A stretch of DNA of 64,000 bases. Source: Parcubacteria bacterium C7867-001 (GTDB lineage Bacteria; Patescibacteria; Paceibacteria; UBA9973; UBA2103). Positions 59,409 through 64,000 of the stretch are shown here, piece after piece (position 1 is the stretch's first letter; each line of letters begins with the position of its first letter). The notes beneath the pieces were generated by a model, which saw only the letters and a program-made list of their open reading frames with translations, did no database searches and was not told the DNA's origin. The position numbers and the translations under genes were made by a program. Location of the stretch: NCBI GenBank assembly GCA_001189095.1, contig LFCK01000002.1, forward strand, positions 1-64,000. The letters run 5' to 3'.

Positions 59409-59921
59409 TTAACTCTGATTTTCTAGTATTTCTCTAAAATTCTTCCTTAATTCCTCTTTGGCTTTTTTTAATTCATCTTCCGAAATTTCGTAAGCCTTAT
59501 ACCATTGATCATAAGATATTTTTCCATCCGCCAGCTGCTCCGAAAAGTTTGAACTTACTAAATTACTTAACACGCGAATGGAAGCGTCAATAAAATTTTG
59601 AATTGCTTCCGAGGAGCCTTGATTAAATAGAATCTCTTTTTTTAAGAAAAAAGATCTTAGGGCATAAAGTTGATTTAGAAGCATCTGAACCTCTTTTTTC
59701 TTTTCCTCTAGGCGATCTCCGCCAAACATTGAACCTTTCGTTGCAATGTACTTCCTTAGACTGTCTTCCAAATCGATAACTTTTTCGAAAACATCTTCAA
59801 TATGCAGAAGTTGTTTTTCGTAAAGTTTCTCGAACTTATATCTTCGTTTGGCGAAAAAGTATGTAAGGACTGCGGCTGCCAACCCGCTTGCAAGGGCTTT
59901 AACTATATCGGGGTCCAACAT
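59409..59921 (-). CDS. AT-rich orphan protein with a membrane anchor
   Basis: A 170-residue protein: one N-terminal membrane helix (~8-25, ALASGLAAAVLTYFFAKR), then long charged helices with coiled-coil features. Codons are strikingly A/T-rich (counted lines are ~28-42% G+C) against GC-richer neighbours. It lies between copy D and holA, next to tRNA-Lys. Function unknown; probably acquired. Confidence 0.65.
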   Translation of the reverse strand: MLDPDIVKALASGLAAAVLTYFFAKRRYKFEKLYEKQLLHIEDVFEKVIDLEDSLRKYIATKGSMFGGDRLEEKKKEVQMLLNQLYALRSFFLKKEILFNQGSSEAIQNFIDASIRVLSNLVSSNFSEQLADGKISYDQWYKAYEISEDELKKAKEELRKNFREILENQS

Positions 59922-59922
59922 A

Positions 59923-60576
59923 TCAACTCAAATTTAGAGCCCACCTCTCCAAACTCTCCTTCAGTGGGAGCTCTCCACTCCTTGAGTCACTCAACAACTC
60001 AATCAAATCCCTCGATAACACCCTCGTCTCCTCCTTCGTCCACCCCTTCCCTCCTTTCTGCATCATGTCCCTCGCCTTCCAGTGAAGAAGACCATGCAGC
60101 ATTTCGGGAGCATCTCCCTGCCGCTCTGCTTTTACGATCTCCTTCCAGAGCGCGAGCGCATCCTTTGATGCGAGCGCGTTTACGAGCGCACCATTAAAAC
60201 CACGCGCTGCCGGTTTTTCTTTTGCATCGACCGTGAAAACCTTTTCTGCTTTCGCTTCGATTTTCTTCGCACGCGCAGCGAGGAGTTTCGGTGCAAGAAT
60301 TGCAACAACATTTTCTGAATCCTTAAGTTCTCCGAGACGCTCGAGCACAAGCTCGCCTGCTTCGCTTAGAGCAAACGGATCATCAAGCAGAACGAGAGAC
60401 TTCGCGTGGAAGAGTCCGCGCGATGAGAGTGCTTCGTTGAGGACCGCTTCCGAAAGATCGTCCGCCGGAATGCGAAGGTACGGAGCGTCAGGAGCTTTCG
60501 CACGGGCCGCAGCGACCCATGCGAACGCCTTTGCGCGCACCTTCCCTGAGTCAGAACCCGTAAAGAGGTAAATCAC
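59923..60576 (-). CDS. holA: DNA polymerase III delta subunit-like protein (short)
   Basis: A 217-residue protein from GTG at 60576 (TAGAAT ends 6 nt before it). N-terminal clamp-loader-like domain: MIYLFTGSDSGKVRAKAFAW, SLVLLDDPFALSE. The family is usually ~330 aa, so this is a trimmed form. It would help load the sliding clamp. Confidence 0.75.
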   Translation of the reverse strand: MIYLFTGSDSGKVRAKAFAWVAAARAKAPDAPYLRIPADDLSEAVLNEALSSRGLFHAKSLVLLDDPFALSEAGELVLERLGELKDSENVVAILAPKLLAARAKKIEAKAEKVFTVDAKEKPAARGFNGALVNALASKDALALWKEIVKAERQGDAPEMLHGLLHWKARDMMQKGGKGWTKEETRVLSRDLIELLSDSRSGELPLKESLERWALNLS

Positions 60577-60593
60577 GCTTGTATTCTAGACCA

Positions 60594-60627
60594 AAAAAGC
60601 TAAGGGCGCTCCTTGCGGAGCGCCCTA
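60594..60627. terminator. Terminator near the 44-residue gene
   Basis: AGGGCGCTCC / GGAGCGCCCT stem with AAAAAA before it on the plus strand, so it ends minus-strand transcription. Confidence 0.75.
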
Positions 60628-60646
60628 GTCACACGCGATTCGTGGA

Positions 60647-60781
60647 TCAGTTGAGGAGTGGCTTCAGTACGAGCGCCCACATGAGCGCACAGTACAGAAT
60701 CACGCCTACTGCCACGAGACCCGGTGAAAGCTTTTTCGGTTTCGGAACGTTCTGTTCCGAAGAACGAGCAGGTGAGATCAT
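60647..60781 (-). CDS. 44-residue membrane protein
   Basis: It encodes a basic N-terminus (SSEQNVPKPKKLSPG) and one membrane helix (LVAVGVILYCALMWALVLK). GGAGG stands 5 nt before the ATG at 60779-60781. It is too short for most gene finders. It lies between polA and holA on the same strand; role unknown. Confidence 0.6.
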   Translation of the reverse strand: MISPARSSEQNVPKPKKLSPGLVAVGVILYCALMWALVLKPLLN

Positions 60782-60805
60782 TCTGTCCTCCCTTGAACCC
60801 TTCTA

Positions 60806-63217
60806 TTATACCAACTTTGTTTGGTCTTGTAAAGCATCTAGTTGTCCCCAGTTCTTCCCCGTCTTGCCCTCGGCTATGACTGGCACATTGTGCGCCTCCT
60901 CGAGGGGAAGGATAGATTCCATTACCTCCTTTATCTTAGGCGCGATACTGCCCACAATAGACTCCTCCACCTCGAAGACTAGTTCGTCGTGAACTTGGAG
61001 CAAAAGGTGCACTTTCTCGCGGACGCCCTCTTTCCTGAGCATTTCTTCGATGCGCACCATCGCGAGCTTAATGATGTCGGACTGCGTTCCTTGAAGCGGT
61101 GCGTTAATAGCCATGCGTTCTGCCTGCGCCCGAACATATGGGAGTGACGATTTCATTTCTGGGAACTGGCGGCGTCGGCCGAAGATGGTTTCTGTGTAGC
61201 CGTGCTTACGTGCGAAGCCCTTCGTGCTCTCGAGATACGCGGAAAGTGTGGTGAAGGTGCCAAAGTAATCATCGTAGAACTTATGCGCTTCCGCGGTTGA
61301 GGAACCAAGCGAAGCACGGAGCGAATTTACGCCCATCCCGTAGAGAATACCGAAGTTGATTATCTTCGCGCGTCGACGCATTTCGTAGTCGACCTTATCG
61401 GGCTCTACCTTGAATACTGCGGCCGCGACTTCCTTATGAACATCGCGTCCCGAGCGAAAAATGTCGCAGAGCTTCTCATCGCCGGAAAGGATGGCCGCGA
61501 GACGTAGCTCGATTTGCGAATAATCGAGTGCAATTAATACCGAGCCTTTCGGTGCGACAAACGCATTGCGAATAGCTTTCCCGCGATCGCTTCGAATCGG
61601 AATGTTTTGTACGCTCGGATTCGTGGTCGCCATGCGTCCAGTCACCGCGCCCGTCTGTATGAAATGCGGATGGATGCGCCCCTCCTTGTCCATAAGCGGC
61701 GGAATCGCATCGATGTAGGTGCCCAACAGCTTCTGTATTTCCCGATATTCAAGGATATCTTCCACGATGGGATGGAGATCGCGGATTTTCTCGAGCTCGC
61801 TCTCGCGCGTCGAGCGCTGACCGGTCGAGGTTTTCTTCTGTCCCTTCGCAACAAGTTCAAGGTCATCGAAGAGAACTTCCGCAAGCTGCTTAGGCGAACC
61901 GACGTTGAACTCCTTCCCCGCATGCTTATGGATGCGCTTTTCAATTATTGAAAGCTCGGCGTGATATTTCTTTGCAAGCTCAGCGAGTGCCTTCTTGTCG
62001 ATGAGAACGCCGTGCGTTTCCATCTCGCGGAGAATTGGCACGAGCGGCTTCTCGATGCTGTCATACACAAAGGAAAGCTTACCTGTTTCCTTAATGAGTC
62101 GCTCCAGCTCCACGTAGGCATCATCGAACTTGGTCTTCTTCGTGAATGCGAGTACGTCCTCGAGCGAAGGATTCGTGAAATCAGACGCCACAAGCCAGAG
62201 CATTACCTTCGCTTCGTCGAGACGAATAGGGTCAACCGACTCCTCGTCTATCTCGTCTTCGATTTCTTCGTCTGCGTCGTCACCCTCATGACCGAGTACT
62301 GATTTTGCACGTGCGCGCAGCGAGCGGAATCCGAGCTCATCAAAGAGATTAAGGATGGTCGGAAGCTGCTTACCGTCCTTCCACTGGGAGTCTTCAAGTG
62401 AGAACGCGATGGGCGCGTCCGTCCGAATGGTCGCGAGATGCTTCGAAAAACGCGCATCCTCTTCATGCGTCTTTAAGAGTTCGACGATGCGCGGCTTAAT
62501 ACCGACTTCGATGAATTTTTTATCGCTCTTCGCGAGCGTCTTATACATATCCTCAATGGTGCCGAAGTTCTTGATGAGTTCCGTCGCCGTCTTTTCGCCG
62601 ATGCCCGGTACCCCCTTGATGTTGTCGGACGGATCACCGCGCAAGCCCTTGTAGTCCGCAATGAGGTTAGCCGGGAATCCGTAGCGCTCCTCGATGGCCT
62701 TTGCGTCGTAGAGGATGGTGTCATTGATTCCCTTCTTAAGGGTGTACACCTTCACGCGATCGCCCTCGGCGAGCTGCATGGTATCCATATCACCCGACGC
62801 AATGATGACTTCGAGTCCTTCCTCATTTTTCATGAGCTCAGCGACCGTGCCGAGAATGTCGTCCGCTTCAAATCCTTCGCGGTCGTACATAGGAATCTGG
62901 AACGCTTTGAACACATCGCGTGAGCGCTTCAACTGCGCGATGAGAAGTTCGTCTGTCTTTGCGCGCGTACCTTTATAGTCCGCATACACTTCGTGGCGAA
63001 TCGTCGGCTTCGGAAGGTCATAGCACGCTGCGATGTAATCGGGTTCGAGGTCAGCGACGATACGCAGCAGCATCGACGAGAGGCCGTAGAGGGCTCCGGT
63101 TGGTTCGCCGGTAGGCGACGTGAAGTCAGGAAGCGCGTGATACGCGCGATGGATGATTGCATGCGCGTCGAGAAGGACGAGCTGCTTCTTCGAGCGGTTG
63201 ATGGTTCGTTTAGGCAT
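60806..63217 (-). CDS. polA: DNA polymerase I
   Basis: From the ATG at 63215-63217 the protein has 803 residues. 5'-nuclease domain (~10-300: LLDAHAIIHRAYHALPDF, GDPSDNIKGVPGIGEKTAT). The middle 3'-5' exonuclease region is short and lacks the usual catalytic acids. Polymerase domain: motif A ALDYSQIELR, O-helix RRRAKIINFGILYGMG, motif C VHDELVFEVE. It fills gaps and removes primers. It overlaps tsaE by 8 nt. Confidence 0.97.
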   Translation of the reverse strand: MPKRTINRSKKQLVLLDAHAIIHRAYHALPDFTSPTGEPTGALYGLSSMLLRIVADLEPDYIAACYDLPKPTIRHEVYADYKGTRAKTDELLIAQLKRSRDVFKAFQIPMYDREGFEADDILGTVAELMKNEEGLEVIIASGDMDTMQLAEGDRVKVYTLKKGINDTILYDAKAIEERYGFPANLIADYKGLRGDPSDNIKGVPGIGEKTATELIKNFGTIEDMYKTLAKSDKKFIEVGIKPRIVELLKTHEEDARFSKHLATIRTDAPIAFSLEDSQWKDGKQLPTILNLFDELGFRSLRARAKSVLGHEGDDADEEIEDEIDEESVDPIRLDEAKVMLWLVASDFTNPSLEDVLAFTKKTKFDDAYVELERLIKETGKLSFVYDSIEKPLVPILREMETHGVLIDKKALAELAKKYHAELSIIEKRIHKHAGKEFNVGSPKQLAEVLFDDLELVAKGQKKTSTGQRSTRESELEKIRDLHPIVEDILEYREIQKLLGTYIDAIPPLMDKEGRIHPHFIQTGAVTGRMATTNPSVQNIPIRSDRGKAIRNAFVAPKGSVLIALDYSQIELRLAAILSGDEKLCDIFRSGRDVHKEVAAAVFKVEPDKVDYEMRRRAKIINFGILYGMGVNSLRASLGSSTAEAHKFYDDYFGTFTTLSAYLESTKGFARKHGYTETIFGRRRQFPEMKSSLPYVRAQAERMAINAPLQGTQSDIIKLAMVRIEEMLRKEGVREKVHLLLQVHDELVFEVEESIVGSIAPKIKEVMESILPLEEAHNVPVIAEGKTGKNWGQLDALQDQTKLV

Positions 63218-63641
63218 AAGAAATGATACGTCCCTCTCCTTCAACCCGAAGCGAAATTGCGTGATCGGCGTTCGGTAGTCCGTCTGCAACGAGCTCCGGC
63301 CACTCGAGGCATACGAGTGTTGCTGGATCCTTCAGCAGCTCGTCAAAACCGAGCGCCGGAAGATCCTTTCCTCCTTTAAGCCGATACGCATCGATATGCG
63401 CGAGGCGCGCATATGGCCCCTTCCCTGTTGCATAGACTTTCTCGAGCACGAACGTCGGACTCGTCACCGCGTCCTCAATGGCAAGCGCGCGAGCAAGTCC
63501 CTGCACAAAGGATGTTTTCCCCGCACCAAGCTCACCGATGAGCGTGACGAGGGTCGCCCCCTCCGTTTTCGGCGAAAGCTTCTGGGCGAATGCTGCTGCC
63601 TCTTCCTGCAGCATCTCGAGGTTGGCGAGGTGTTTCTCCAT
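63210..63641 (-). CDS. tsaE: tRNA threonylcarbamoyladenosine biosynthesis protein TsaE
   Basis: A 143-residue P-loop protein: GELGAGKTSFVQGLARAL (Walker A), SPTFVLEKVY, HIDAYRL and CLEWPELVADGL. It supports t6A37 synthesis in tRNA. Overlaps polA. Confidence 0.95.
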   Translation of the reverse strand: MEKHLANLEMLQEEAAAFAQKLSPKTEGATLVTLIGELGAGKTSFVQGLARALAIEDAVTSPTFVLEKVYATGKGPYARLAHIDAYRLKGGKDLPALGFDELLKDPATLVCLEWPELVADGLPNADHAISLRVEGEGRIISYA

Positions 63642-63686
63642 CTACGCATTCTACCAAGCGAGGCTTCTAAGCGTTATCATGGCTGT

Positions 63687-64000
63687 ATGCCCGCTCATTT
63701 CGACTCCGACGCGCAAGACGCGAAGCTCGCCTCGATGCGCGAGCAAGAAGAAGAGGATCTTGCTCGTATCCTTTCCGAGAAATACGGCCTTGTGTACGCC
63801 GACCTTTCCCTCGCCTCGATAAACGGCGACGCGCTCCGACTCATACCTGAAGAAAAAGCGCGTGAAGCGGAAGCGGTCGCGTTCGATAAGGTTTCGAAGA
63901 ATGTCTCCGTCGCGGTGAGGAACCCGAACAACCCTGCACTCCCTCCCATCATTAGCGGGCTCGAAGAAATGGGATTGCGCGTCCAGCAGTTCATGGTGTC
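63687..64000 (+). CDS. pilB: Start of a type IV pilus ATPase (PilB/GspE, MshEN domain), truncated by window end
   Basis: The first ~104 residues show the MshEN fold typical of PilB/GspE N-termini (LARILSEKYGLVYADLSLAS, VSVAVRNPNNPALPPIISGL). The ATPase part lies beyond base 64000. TTATCAT ends 6 nt before the ATG. Confidence 0.8.
   Translation, partial: MPAHFDSDAQDAKLASMREQEEEDLARILSEKYGLVYADLSLASINGDALRLIPEEKAREAEAVAFDKVSKNVSVAVRNPNNPALPPIISGLEEMGLRVQQFMV

Overview
The window reads as chromosome of a Candidate Phyla Radiation bacterium, most likely a parcubacterium (Patescibacteria, Paceibacteria-like). The grounds are compact, largely minus-strand housekeeping genes; short or trimmed versions of several enzymes (HolA, RecO, MurE, PolA without a proofreading domain); ribosomal-protein clusters without rplI after rpsF-ssb-rpsR and without rplA after rplK; many small membrane-anchored surface proteins; and a split PilM/N/O type IV pilus set. 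The species cannot be named from sequence alone.

Layout. 1-2121 is the 5' two thirds of a 23S rRNA (minus) with its own strong promoter and no adjacent 16S. 2.4-9.6 kb has an MscS-like membrane protein, a winged-helix regulator, a lipoprotein, rplJ-rplL with an L10 leader RNA, and a large peptidoglycan-binding surface protein with a long leader. 9.7-16.6 kb carries ftsK, recA, an ECF sigma factor, efp and rpsF-ssb-rpsR. 16.7-32.6 kb carries tatD, a string of aminoacyl-tRNA synthetases (metG, glyS, ileS, argS), recO and glyA. 32.6-37.2 kb is a thymidylate/folate cluster (glyA, dut, thyA, a dCMP-deaminase-like fusion, a cytidylyltransferase-like gene, a 5-formyl-THF cyclo-ligase, folA). 37.2-38.5 kb is secE-nusG-rplK. 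39-49 kb is mixed: SIMPL, ZIP, mscL, LigT-like, Nudix, rplS, rdgB, rluD, uppS, acyP. 49-52.7 kb has tRNAs, pilMNO and ruvX. 52.6-54 kb is a tRNA-rich stretch. 54-64 kb has a patatin, rpsT, ruvA, a MurE-like ligase, holA, polA, tsaE and the start of pilB.

The most unusual items are two. First, a family of four structured repeats (near 14.9, 49.2, 53.7 and 59.3 kb) sits directly behind a tRNA or protein gene. Each starts with an inverted copy of that gene's 3' end, followed by a core of two variable hairpins and a conserved stem whose pairs co-vary; two copies end with a direct repeat of the same gene end. Second, IleRS carries an apparently catalytic histidine-phosphatase domain in the middle of the synthetase. 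Others are a LAGLIDADG endonuclease gene whose stop codon lies inside a tRNA-Leu gene, a tRNA-Ser bracketed by partial copies of itself, and an AT-rich orphan gene behind tRNA-Lys.

Expression seems to follow two styles. Many core genes have a TANNNT -10-like box about 6-9 nt before the start codon and no Shine-Dalgarno (leaderless). Many small accessory genes have a GGAGG-type site, some also with a consensus -35/-10 promoter. No CRISPR array, restriction system, transposase gene or prophage was recognised.
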